From Winogradskyella psychrotolerans RS-3 (GTDB lineage: Bacteria; Bacteroidota; Bacteroidia; Flavobacteriales; Flavobacteriaceae): a stretch of DNA of 64,000 nt. The stretch covers positions 62,001 to 126,000 of the forward strand of contig NZ_ATMR01000176.1 in the NCBI RefSeq assembly GCF_000427335.1, given 5' to 3'. Below, in pieces: positions 28,301 to 36,800 of this stretch. A program made the translations under genes and the position numbers. Position 1 is the stretch's first letter. The number at the start of each line of letters is the position of its first letter. The notes beneath the pieces were generated by a model. That model was not told where the DNA came from and searched no databases. It saw only the letters and a list, made by a program, of their open reading frames with translations.

Positions 28301-30128
28301 CAAGTGCTGGACATGCCGTTGTAAATTGACTTGAATACGACCACTCACTATTTTCATCATTACTACACTGCGATCTTATATAGAAATCATAAGTTGTCTC
28401 ACTATCTAATCCTTGTAGTAAAAACGGTTTTGAGGTTGTATTAACTACCATACCCATACCTTGAGCAAACCCTTCAATACCATATTCAATGTCCCAACTT
28501 TCGGCATTACCTAAACTTGTCCAATCTATTAATGCTTCAGTAGCATAAGTTATTGTTTCAGAATCTAAAGGTGTTATACAACTTGGTGAATCTTGGTACG
28601 TAAAATCATCGATTAAAGATAATGCATAGCCTCCGCTTACTCTAAATGCAACATGATTTGCAGCACCTGTGTAATTTTCGAAATCAACATGAATTTCCCT
28701 CCATTGAGAACCAATACCTCCACTCATAGTAACATTTCGGTAAGGTTCGAACGTTGTTATATCATCAGGATCTAAAATTGTTCCTACGTTAAGCCCACTC
28801 GCTATTGGTGAATTCAACCAAAAAGACACACGCTTAGAACTATTAAAATCTGATAACTCTGGTGTGATTAAAAAAGCTTCATTATTAGATGAAACACGCA
28901 TACCAACCGAATTATTACCTGTATTTGCTGTACCAACCGTTTTTACATAATAGTAATTTGATGAATAAAGTGGCGATTTCCTCCAGCAATCATCTATAAA
29001 AGGCTGTGTTGTTGTTTCAAAACTTTGTGTATAACCTATGACTGCAGCATCACAATCGTCAGGACTACAGGTTTCCGTAAAATAACTTGTTGATGGTTTT
29101 ATGAAATTATCATTTGCATAAATGACATCATCTACACAAATGCCACCCAAAGACGATGCATTATTGATATTGAAATATGTAAAAATTGAATTATTACCAT
29201 TCTTAGCATTTACCGATGCTATTTGAGAACCACTCAAATCTAACCATACTAAATTAGGGTTATTAGAAACATCTACTGTATTGACGTATAAATCATCAAG
29301 AGATAAATAGGCTAAATTTATATTATTACTGACATCTAGTTCCGTAATAAAATTATTAGTGACATAAAGATTAAATAAGTTAATATTATTTGAAACATCT
29401 ACACTTGTAAGGTTTAAGTTTCTAAGATATAGTAGGCCTAAATCTGGCATGTTAGACACATTAATTTCAGATTGATTGGTATACCACAAAGAAATTTGTT
29501 GTAATAAATTATTATTTGAAAAATCTATAGTGTTTAGGCTATAACAATAAGTGGCGCTAAAGACCTCTAGATTAACATTATTAGTAATATCTAGATCTAC
29601 AATAGAGGTGAAATTTAATTTAAGATTTTTCAGGGCAATATTAGCTGACAAATCGAGCTCGTAAACCGAATTTGCTGCAACATTTAAAATCTGAAGGTTA
29701 GGATTTAAACTTGTATTTAGTTCTGTAATATTATTACCATTACAAGCCAATTCTTGTAAATTAATATTCTGAGAAACATCTAAAATACTCAACTCATTAG
29801 CTGCAATATCTATTTTCTGTAAAGCAATATTATTTGATAAATCAACTGCTATTATTTCATTGTTATTACATAGCAACTCTACAATAGATACAAAACTCTC
29901 AATACCTGTAAGATCAGAAATTTCTAAAAAACCGAGATTAAGACTTCCGGCATAAGCTTCTGCTTCTGAAACCTGAATTTCTTGATCTCCATTGGTATCA
30001 ATAACTGGATCGTGATTTAAAAGGGCGGTTTTAAAATTTACATCTGGAATATTTACATTCTGAGAAAAGGAGAATTGAGCAACTACAATACAGAAAAGCA
30101 TTGACGTTGACAGCTTAAGTAGATTCAT
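22338..30128 (-). CDS. Giant T9SS cell-surface adhesin: LRR head, eight choice-of-anchor/FN3 units
   Basis: 2596 residues. Signal peptide about 1-22. An EF-hand-like DTNGDQEIQVSEA is followed by about 15 short leucine-rich repeats with a LDVSNN pattern (to about 355). Then come eight choice-of-anchor J (cleaved adhesin) domains, recognised by a W or F after a Cys near the start, a VGT(M/L)xDP strand and an AFR or AIR strand. The first seven each end in a fibronectin III domain with the YDFYIRxxC pattern. After one further beta domain the protein ends in a type A T9SS sorting domain (FRPNPVNDQ, last about 75 residues). It should be exported by the type IX system and act in adhesion or polymer binding. 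Monocistronic. Confidence 0.92.
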   Translation of the reverse strand: MNLLKLSTSMLFCIVVAQFSFSQNVNIPDVNFKTALLNHDPVIDTNGDQEIQVSEAEAYAGSLNLGFLEISDLTGIESFVSIVELLCNNNEIIAVDLSNNIALQKIDIAANELSILDVSQNINLQELACNGNNITELNTSLNPNLQILNVAANSVYELDLSANIALKNLKLNFTSIVDLDITNNVNLEVFSATYCYSLNTIDFSNNNLLQQISLWYTNQSEINVSNMPDLGLLYLRNLNLTSVDVSNNINLFNLYVTNNFITELDVSNNINLAYLSLDDLYVNTVDVSNNPNLVWLDLSGSQIASVNAKNGNNSIFTYFNINNASSLGGICVDDVIYANDNFIKPSTSYFTETCSPDDCDAAVIGYTQSFETTTQPFIDDCWRKSPLYSSNYYYVKTVGTANTGNNSVGMRVSSNNEAFLITPELSDFNSSKRVSFWLNSPIASGLNVGTILDPDDITTFEPYRNVTMSGGIGSQWREIHVDFENYTGAANHVAFRVSGGYALSLIDDFTYQDSPSCITPLDSETITYATEALIDWTSLGNAESWDIEYGIEGFAQGMGMVVNTTSKPFLLQGLDSETTYDFYIRSQCSNDENSEWSYSSQFTTACPALVADYAYDFEDGYGGEFYNCWEVLGSGYITQDGNTAASVGALKIENSVDGAIVTPELSELNSSKRIKFWLKNVDGESNLVIGTLSIQNDMSTFTPYQTISSLDLIEGEWQQIIINFENYTGNDRFIAFNQVQVDSYAEFYIDEFVYQNTPNCLEPVDVEVIAITDTTVDLEWSNTVGVTDWEIQYGLVDFELGSGTMLSGTGENTTVNNLYPDSTYDIYIRSDCGGGSYSDWFKIYNLHTDCGLFSGYYSQDFDSNEFANCWSRLPVVDPEINDTNIVDGSNQYPLGGSGNTIKFNNYEQTDNLYLVSPEFSDLSNGTKRVKFWLHPRYSNADIVVGTMTDPADENTFTAKETILSADMLYREWKQFTINFDDYSGTDNYVAFKMQIADEPIGGTSIIYLDRFEYSDIPTCLTPSDFANTSISNGEIELSWSDESAATQWEILYGEEGFWFDDGTLIQANSNPFSVTDLPLDIVYDFYVRSICDANSTSDWSDKVTVDVGCGQSYFTGYTYDFNSSSLDECWTAYEFSSNHYTTSFEMVIDNNFGDDGYSAYLGDTSSYSSYGVMMVSPLFTDLSNDKKIEFYISNYDEGLTVGTMSNPDDASTFEALQTITGEVEPDVWEKRTVYLTDYNGTDQFIAFRQSRANYYSGDQVLIDDFAYLQSVVCNVPTALTLDNIYDNSAEISWTAGESDIEYELEFEQLNAYNSEQFIVVTSNSYVLENLLEGTEYGIRVRAKCDDDELYSEWTEVLTFFTACLPIEGDYFESFEFEGELSPCWSVISSDSYAFISPIETYGILPVSGNQFLRFNNNTGETDLYLVSRQILNIDNTKRLRFNLISDASFSASTYNQLAIEVGTMTDPTDISTFTLVGDVLPEEMSELKNDGRPQAQWKEHTIYFDNFTGSDTYIAIRLENESSNSDFFLDDFIFESVPDCTEPLYPVVLDERYDAVDVRWETYENSNPTDWEIEYGFSDFEIGNGTTITANDSSFLTISNLLEDTEYDFYIRVNCGSAFSGWSVKQTFKTKCEGYEVGYQEGFENHPLGYLEHCWTGLLPQVGSPYWDEIAQIRVYNNSAISTPDAHTGEQAIWFLNETNNPLHEEVSEQTILVSPRLIDLDNYKRISFWMYPLSSAYATPSEVIIGTMSDPDDYTTFTPYYTITNAYENEDTWTKFEIDLANFYLEDEYIGIRQAGINERQVILFDDFEYTEIGCVTPTDLEATQTDSGEITLTWQDNNTQQGPQNWEIEYGPIDFSIGDGTIVQADSNPFVISGLSSLTNYDYRVRAFCSTEQGYSDWSVPYAFTITCEKQAPFYENFDQYDASYQYAIYEPIPNFCWTRNDKQASGIYNSEGLVVSPSSSPNVGFVNLSGTSDPPLAGVLVSPFLSDLDANKILKIWVRNETTGSAYNQSGIIIGTMTNPLDSETFVSFTTIWADEVPLFGKEFLIDFASYTGDAHHIAIKHNEENDYSMVMFDDIEYKERPACLEPISVDFLSVSDTSVAISWENLDLGATFDVEYGIEGFSPGTGSIASTNTNDITITGLDVETTYEFYIRTNCDSSGASDWVGPINATTACNVESVPWVENFDTMDAYGQGILPECFQGDDVWVSSNSNLSAYQVGDGDTDYLYAIFDQYGIEAYMITPMFNMQAGTTYTLSFKIRKEQGDYSSQSVKIWTGQGNTTEALDNYINYFSEFSYGFYNYYTIETTFTPIVNGDYSFLLDFGYSSIVRTISVDSFSLEGEYEERVEVVNGTVTSYDFDGDNLVGLILEETENTLCRPANDNGENVIMMTGGLDNTEWYNTGDANSNWLENQNFISKVNFEIDATNVSELFMNFDLRQTFLNSNTESVFRVVINGDELESFNANNADDYQNVEVDLSSYAGNTLRVSLQQLGKNSDDKAYLDNLTFGEESTLSANDYLFSEFSFRPNPVNDQLFLSNTTIIDHVSIMDVTGRQLQTILVNSENTTIDMAYLPSAMYFVEVKIGEAIRIIKVLKE

Positions 30129-30302
30129 TAGGGTTGGTTTAAAATGGTATATTTAATTAATTTAAAGACTATTACAAGTTTTTTAGATTTGTAATATTTG
30201 ATAATTCTCTTTATACATGAGTTTTAATTAGTGCTCTAACCTAAGTGTTTCGAACGATTGGATTCGGGATAATGTTAAATAAATGCCAAAATATAAAACA
30301 AA

Positions 30303-30335
30303 AAAACCTTTCAAAGTATTATTTTGAAAGGTTTT
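30303..30335 (-). terminator. Intrinsic terminator of the LRR surface protein gene
   Basis: Stem aaaacctttcaaa / tttgaaaggtttt with a 7-base loop and a poly-T tail on the minus strand. It is nearly identical in stem to the terminators at 22285 and 33799. The gap up to 30128 shows nothing else clear. Confidence 0.9.
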
Positions 30336-30356
30336 AATTATAACACATTAGATAAT

Positions 30357-31211
30357 CTAGCTTTTAATAAATCTTCTAACCGTTTTATTTGTGCCAGATT
30401 TAATTTCTAAAAAGTAAACGCCTTTGGTTAAACTTGAAACATCTACGATGTATTCTAAATTAGATAATTCAATTGCTTTTAGCACTCTACCATTAATATC
30501 AACTATTGTTAATTGATCAATAATTTGATTCGACACAACCTCTAACACATTTTGTGCAGGATTAGGAAACAACCTTACAGATTGCTTATGGAATTGATTA
30601 ATACTTAAAGGCGCTACAATTTCAGTACTTACCATATTGGTTATAATTGGCGCATTAAAATCAAAATAAATAGCCGCTTCACCTTCAATAATATCACCAA
30701 CAACGACATCGTTTTTAGGCTTTATTCTAAACGCAATGTAGCCTTGCGACAGCTCTTCATCATCAGATTGTGCCAATAAATTAATGTTATCGTAAATAAA
30801 CGCTACTTTATTTTCATTTGTGACTTCAACCGTATAATCGTGACTAGAAGCCAAAGGCTGTAATGTTTTCCAATCGAGTTTAGCGTCTAAGACATCTTCA
30901 ATTCTTACATTGATTGCACTTGCTGTTCCTGTATTTTGAAAACGAATAATATAATCTAAGTAATTCCCTTTTTCTTCTTCAAAAATAGTTGAACCTTGTA
31001 ACACACGTTTGTCATTAGGATCATACGAATTCACCACAATTTGTTCTAAAGTATAACTATTATCTTCTGGCGTGATATCTGAATTTACAGGAAGAATTTC
31101 TGATGTAAATACCAACACGTCATCACTATTTACAGTAGGTGGCATAAAGACATTAAACTCCAACTTGATTGTTCTTGACTCAAAAGGCGTTAAATCCGTA
31201 AAATCAAACAT
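30357..31211 (-). CDS. LRR T9SS surface protein, C-terminal part (frameshifted)
   Basis: 284 residues encoding the rest of a DUF11-like beta domain (FDFTDLTPFESRTIKLEFNV), a DUF7619-type domain (YDPNDKRVLQG to IYFDFNAPIITNMVSTEI, about 75-195) and a type A T9SS sorting domain (RLFPNPAQN, about 213-284). It has no signal peptide of its own. The paralogue at 33890-37411 has the same tail in one frame, so this is the 3' part of the gene starting at 33607, separated by one missing base at an A5/T5 run (31255-31259). The joined protein would be 1083 residues. Confidence 0.85.
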   Translation of the reverse strand: MFDFTDLTPFESRTIKLEFNVFMPPTVNSDDVLVFTSEILPVNSDITPEDNSYTLEQIVVNSYDPNDKRVLQGSTIFEEEKGNYLDYIIRFQNTGTASAINVRIEDVLDAKLDWKTLQPLASSHDYTVEVTNENKVAFIYDNINLLAQSDDEELSQGYIAFRIKPKNDVVVGDIIEGEAAIYFDFNAPIITNMVSTEIVAPLSINQFHKQSVRLFPNPAQNVLEVVSNQIIDQLTIVDINGRVLKAIELSNLEYIVDVSSLTKGVYFLEIKSGTNKTVRRFIKS

Positions 31212-33607
31212 TATACTGTTTGTTGTTTGCGACGCAATAGTTTCATTAGCCGATAAAAACTAAGCATGGTGTCATCAAAAGCTACAGCTACTGAACCATC
31301 TAATTGCGTTGTTCCGATGTTACTAAAGATTAATTCATATGTAGCATCAAAGCCTGGTCTTGCAGGATTAACAGGCAACAACATCACATTAAGATCATCA
31401 ACAATTTCATTGGCTTGAATACAAAAATCTATCAACTCTGTATTATTAAAATCCGTAAAGACCGTAGTTTGCGATTGAGGTCCAACGGTAAAATAATCTG
31501 GAAGACTAGATTCTAACGATGTGACATACGTATTAGACGATACATAATTAACGTACCCACCTTCAACACTTGTAAATGTTGCCGTAGTATCTACAACACT
31601 CTGAGACTGTATCATTAGATTTTTAATTTTAAAATCTGCTGCGTCACAACCATCATTATCAATGTCGTATTGCAATGTTCCTGTAACTTGATTTAAACAA
31701 TCTTCTGTAAGAGTTATGTCTTGGTCTGTAAGTGCCTGAATTCTCAATGCTAATAAATTACCAACATCATCTACACATATAGTTTCTAAATTAGGAAGCC
31801 CTGGAAATGTTGTTGAATAGATCTGATCAATATTATCATTTCCTCCACTCTTAAAATTTACGTAAGTTAAGTTTGGATTATTACCGATAGAAAATATATT
31901 CATATTGGTACTATTACTTAAATCTAAATGTTCTATTAGTGTATTAGTACAGTTTAAAGTTCTAATATTAATATTTCTTAAATCTAATACCGTAAGAGGA
32001 TTACCATAAACCGTTAATGCAGATAACGCTAAATTATTAGTAACATCTAACGCTGTTAAATCATTATTTCCAAGCCCTATCCCTGTTAATGCTGGCAAAC
32101 CAGAAACATCTAATGAGACCAGATTATTACTTGTTAAACTAACTGATGTTAGATTTGGGTTATCACCCAAAATAACTTGTTCAGCACCAGCATAATTTGC
32201 ACTCAAACGCTTTAAAGTCGAAACACTTGAAACATCAATAAGATCAATATTATTATAAGCGCAACTTAAGATTTCTAAGGCCGCAAAATCGGCAATACCT
32301 GTTAAGTCCGTAATATTAGAGCTTTCAATGTCCAATTCCGTAATAGTGTTTATTTTTGAAGTCGGAATTTCTCCATTTGAAGGACTTGTATCGTAACCCT
32401 GACTAATTAATTCTATTTCAAATTTTAGATCTGGTATTAATGTTACCTCTGATGCTGCAGCACATTCTGCTTCCGTTTCCACTAAAGTCACTGCACCACC
32501 TCTGTACCAGTTACCATAGTTTATATTGGCATTATCCACAAAAACGCAGTACAACTCCGGATTGTATTGAAGTCTCAAGGTCGTAAGAAGGTTATTATTT
32601 CCATTTCTCAAATAAGCGGTCTGCAATTGGTTGGCTTGAACTTTTAATGTGTTTAATTGCTGATTACTTTCAATATCTATAGTGGCTAGCTGATTATCAT
32701 CTAGCTCTAAAATTTCTAAATTTGAATTTTGAGAAACATCAATTGTCGTAAATTGATTATCATTAAGTATTAAATCTGTTAAACCAGAAAGCAATGATGT
32801 GTCAATCGTTGATATTGGTGATTGCTGACATTCCAAATATGTAAGTGCTGTATTATTAGAACCAAAGACAAGGTTTGATACCAAGCCATAAGAACATCGC
32901 AATTCCGTTAATGCTATATTATTGGAAACATCTAAGGTAGAAAAACCACCACTTCCGCAATCTATAGTTTCTAACAATACATTATTAGAAAGGTCTAAAC
33001 TGGTAAGTTGAGAAAGTGAATGCGCAACTATTGTTTTTAAAGCTGTGTTAGAACTTAAAACTAAAGTTGTAAATTGATTGATAGCACAGTTTAACTCTTC
33101 AAGTTGCGTGCAATTATTAACATTAAGAGTGGTCATCTGCATATTTGTACAGCTCAATATTCTAAGATTCACATTGCTCGATACATCTAAGCTAGCTAGA
33201 TTATTACTACCTACATCAATAACCTCTAACGCTGTATTATTAGAAAAATCAACGGCAGTTAAATCATTGCTATTTAAATTAATATTCACCAAAGCAACAT
33301 TGTTACTTAAATCCACTGTGGTTAACTCATTATCCTCCGCTTCTAATATTGTGGCATTTATAAAGAACTCAATCCCTGTAAGGTCAGAAATTCGTCCTGT
33401 ACTTCCGCCATAACCACGTATTTTTAATCTCCCAGTTACAGCAGCTGCTTCAGATACAGAGATTTCATCATCGTTATTAGTATCTATAGTTGGCTGGTTC
33501 TGACTTACCAATTTAGCCTTGAAATTAGCATCAGGGAAATCGATTATCTGACTGAAGGCGGTTTGTGTAAAAAGCACACATAATAGAATTGTAGTTAGTT
33601 GTTTCAT
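31211..33607 (-). CDS. LRR T9SS surface protein, N-terminal part (frameshifted)
   Basis: 798 residues. Signal peptide about 1-19, then a module beginning DFPDANFKAKL with an EF-hand-like DTNNDDEISVSEA, and many leucine-rich repeats of the form LDVSNNxxLxxL (to about 385). A second such module starts LIPDLKFEIEL (about 392-640). Then follows a beta region that leads into a DUF11-like domain. The last 18 or so residues (YRLMKLLRRKQQTV) are basic and unlike the paralogue, which marks the frameshift; in the shifted frame the paralogous sequence resumes at once. Without repair the product lacks the sorting domain and would not be anchored by the type IX system. Confidence 0.87.
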   Translation of the reverse strand: MKQLTTILLCVLFTQTAFSQIIDFPDANFKAKLVSQNQPTIDTNNDDEISVSEAAAVTGRLKIRGYGGSTGRISDLTGIEFFINATILEAEDNELTTVDLSNNVALVNINLNSNDLTAVDFSNNTALEVIDVGSNNLASLDVSSNVNLRILSCTNMQMTTLNVNNCTQLEELNCAINQFTTLVLSSNTALKTIVAHSLSQLTSLDLSNNVLLETIDCGSGGFSTLDVSNNIALTELRCSYGLVSNLVFGSNNTALTYLECQQSPISTIDTSLLSGLTDLILNDNQFTTIDVSQNSNLEILELDDNQLATIDIESNQQLNTLKVQANQLQTAYLRNGNNNLLTTLRLQYNPELYCVFVDNANINYGNWYRGGAVTLVETEAECAAASEVTLIPDLKFEIELISQGYDTSPSNGEIPTSKINTITELDIESSNITDLTGIADFAALEILSCAYNNIDLIDVSSVSTLKRLSANYAGAEQVILGDNPNLTSVSLTSNNLVSLDVSGLPALTGIGLGNNDLTALDVTNNLALSALTVYGNPLTVLDLRNINIRTLNCTNTLIEHLDLSNSTNMNIFSIGNNPNLTYVNFKSGGNDNIDQIYSTTFPGLPNLETICVDDVGNLLALRIQALTDQDITLTEDCLNQVTGTLQYDIDNDGCDAADFKIKNLMIQSQSVVDTTATFTSVEGGYVNYVSSNTYVTSLESSLPDYFTVGPQSQTTVFTDFNNTELIDFCIQANEIVDDLNVMLLPVNPARPGFDATYELIFSNIGTTQLDGSVAVAFDDTMLSFYRLMKLLRRKQQTV

Positions 33608-33646
33608 AGTAGGGATTTTGGGCGAAAATAGGAAAATATTAGTAAA

Positions 33647-33785
33647 CTAAGTTTGGTTGACAAAATCTAAAGCACGTTGCTCATTACAATACGCCTTCCT
33701 TTTATTGATAAACATAACAAATCCTCCATGTTTTTGCACTTCTAAATAGAGATTAGAATGTTGCTTAGTCCACTCTACAGAAAAC
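33647..33785 (-). pseudogene. Remnant of the C-terminus of a YheT-type alpha/beta hydrolase
   Basis: Read on the minus strand, about 45 codons up to a TAG align with the last residues of the intact hydrolase at 37436-38404: KQHSNLYLEVQKHGGFVMF matches KQNSNVLLEMPKYGGHVGF, and KAYCNEQRALDFV matches KAYYNEQRALEFV. The catalytic His of GGHVGF is Phe here. A stop lies just upstream and no start or body exists, so it is a dead fragment lying between two T9SS genes. Confidence 0.85.
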
Positions 33786-33798
33786 TAATGCCATAAAA

Positions 33799-33831
33799 AA
33801 AACCTTTCAAAATATAATCTTGAAAGGTTTT
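33799..33831 (-). terminator. Intrinsic terminator of the FG-GAP/VCBS surface protein gene
   Basis: Stem aaaacctttcaa / ttgaaaggtttt, 9-base loop, poly-T on the minus strand. Third copy of the terminator found at 22285 and 30303. Confidence 0.9.
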
Positions 33832-33889
33832 CTTTTTAGGTATAAGCTTCTTCTACTCTGAATATATTCGGAATGCTCTGAATAATTAC

Positions 33890-36800
33890 TTAATTCTTTA
33901 TAAACTTATTAGTAGATTTTGAATCACCAGATTGAATTTCCAAGAAATAAACTCCTTTGGTTAAGTTTGAAACATCTAAGCTGTATTCCAAATTAGACAA
34001 TTTAATTTCTTTCAAAACTCTACCATTAATATCTACGACAGTCATAAAATCAATGATTTGGCTAGATGTGATTTCTAATTTATTTTTAACAGGATTAGGA
34101 AACACTTGAATCGTTTGCACATTAAACTCATTGACACTTAAAGATTCTACAATTTCCGTACTTACTGTATTTGTTATTATGGCAGGATTAAAATCGAAAA
34201 ATATATCTGCTATTCCACTTATAATGTCCCCAACTTCTACATCACTTTTAGGCTTTATTTTGTAAGCGATGTAACCGTGAGAATTAGGCTCATCATTAGT
34301 GCTGTCTGCTAAGTTGATATTATTGAATATAAAACTCACATCGGTTTCGTCAATTATTTCCACACGACCTGTATGACTTAAACTTTCCAATTTGATGGTG
34401 GCCCAATCTAATTTATCATCTAAAATAGTTTCTACTCTTACATTTATCGCACTTGCTGTACCTGTATTTTGAAAACGGATTAAATAGTGTAAATATTTAT
34501 CCGCATCATTAATAGAAATTTGGTCTCCTTCTAAAACTGTAATATCGTTTGGATCATAAGAACCTATAAGCGTTTGCTGTAAAGAGAATGTATTATCTTC
34601 TTCTGTTTCATCACCTGCAACAGGGCTTATTGTTGCCGTTGCAACTAGTTCATCTCCAATGTTTGTTGTTGGTGGTGCAAATACGTTGAACTCTAAATCT
34701 ATTGTTCTTGTTTCAAAAGGATTTAGGTCTGTAAAATCGAAGGTTAATGTGTTTGCAGTTTGAGAAGCTACCGTTTCGCTTGCGTTTAAGAAATTTAATT
34801 TTGAATCGTCGAACTCAAAGGAGACTGAACCGCTTAGTTGGGTTGTGCCGATGTTGCTGTATACTATTTGGTAAGTAGTATTGAAGCCTGGTCTTGGGTC
34901 ATCTTGCGATGGATATATACTAATGTTTAAATCATTATGAATACCTGAAGGTTCAATACAAAAATCTATAATCTCTGTATTCCCTATACCAACAAAATTT
35001 GAAGTTTGAGATATTGGGTTTGAGGTATAATAATAGGGGGTATTTTGAATTTCAGTTATATAATTGCCTTGTCCTGTAAACAATCTATAATCACCATTAA
35101 TAGTTGTATACGTACCAATTGTTTCAGAATCACTTTCTGTGATTACCAATACATTGTTTAATAAAATAGAACCACAATCATTACCATTTACACTCAAACC
35201 AATGTTACCTTCTATTACATTTACTTCTGGGTTTAAATTATTTTTATACAAAATCACTTCATATTGTGATGTGGAAACCAAATCTAAATCGCCATCAGCA
35301 TCAATATCTACAGTTATAATGGATGTAGGATTTGTAAGGTTACTGTCTATAATTTGTTTAGGACTAAAAGTTCCTAAACCATCTAAATTTTCATTCCAAG
35401 TAATTTCATTAACGTAATTACCACAAGAAACAATATCAAAATCGCCGTCTAAATCTAAATCACCACCACTAATAACTGCTCCTTGTGAATTATTAGTATC
35501 TATATTTTGTTCTAAATAATAATCATTATCATTATCTAAAGAATACCAGCCTTCGGCAAAAATAAGGTCTGATTGATTATCATTATCGAGATCATTTACA
35601 ATGACGTTCTTTGAATCATAATCATTATATCTGTGACGACTTGTACCATTAGAAGAAAACCCACCGCTTCCATTATTATACATTACAGTTTCACCACTAC
35701 TAACAGCATCCATATCCCCATCATCATCTAAATCTACCAAAAGCAACGAACTTGCATAATCGGAAATAAAAATATTAGTATCAGTATTTGCAAAATTACC
35801 TGCACCATCTAAATTCTCAAACCATCCTCCTTCGTTAAAAGATGTATATGCAATATCTAAGTCCCCATCACCATCTATATCACTTAGATTTACTGAACTA
35901 TTTGTATTAGTCATAGCAGGTGAAACAAGGTGTTCAACTTCAAAACTCCCTAAACCATCTATATTTTCTATCCAAAAAATTTGAGAATAGGCAGTATTAC
36001 TTTGTAAAGTTGACACCAAAACTAGATCATTATCACCATCACCATCAATATCGCCAGCAGAAATGATAGAAGATTGATTGATTGAGGTAGAGCCCCTTGA
36101 GGTAATAAATTTTTGGGTAGCAAAATCACCTAATCCATCTTGATTTTCATACCAACCAGTAATTCTATAGCTTGTAGATACTAAATCTAAATCAAAATCG
36201 CCATCAATATCAACGGCAATAACTGAATTAACATCTTGACCAGCGGACTTTGTAATATACTTAGCCTCACTAAAAGAGCCCTGAGAATCGGTGTTTTCAT
36301 ACCACTCAACCGAATTTAAACTTATATTAAAAGAACCTAAAAGTACATCAATATCTGAATCACCGTCAAAATCATCTGCAAAGACAGAGATTGGCTTAGA
36401 TACGTTTGAAGAAATGATTTGCTCCACACCGAAATCACCTAATCCATCTAGGTTTTCGAACCAAATTAATTTATTATCATCATAAGCAGCAACAAGTAAA
36501 TCTAAGTCATTATCAGAATCAAAATCAACTGTATATATAGATTTTACCATATTCAAATTATCGGATATAATATTTTCTTGACTAAAATTTCCGAAGCCTA
36601 GATTTTCTTGCCAAACCACAGAGGTATTAGTCGATGAAAAGATATCTTCATCCCCATCCCCATCAATATCAGAAATATGCAATTCGTTACGTGATGTACT
36701 ATTAATAACTGTACCTGCTGAGAAACTGGATCCATTATTTATATTCTCATACCATACTACGTGATCTGATAAAGAAATCGATAAAACATCTAAATCTCCA

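Noticed and set aside
31211-31260. Programmed frameshifting in the LRR surface gene
   Set aside because: The zero-frame codons AGT TTT TAT do not form a canonical slippery heptamer, so a missing base is the simpler explanation.
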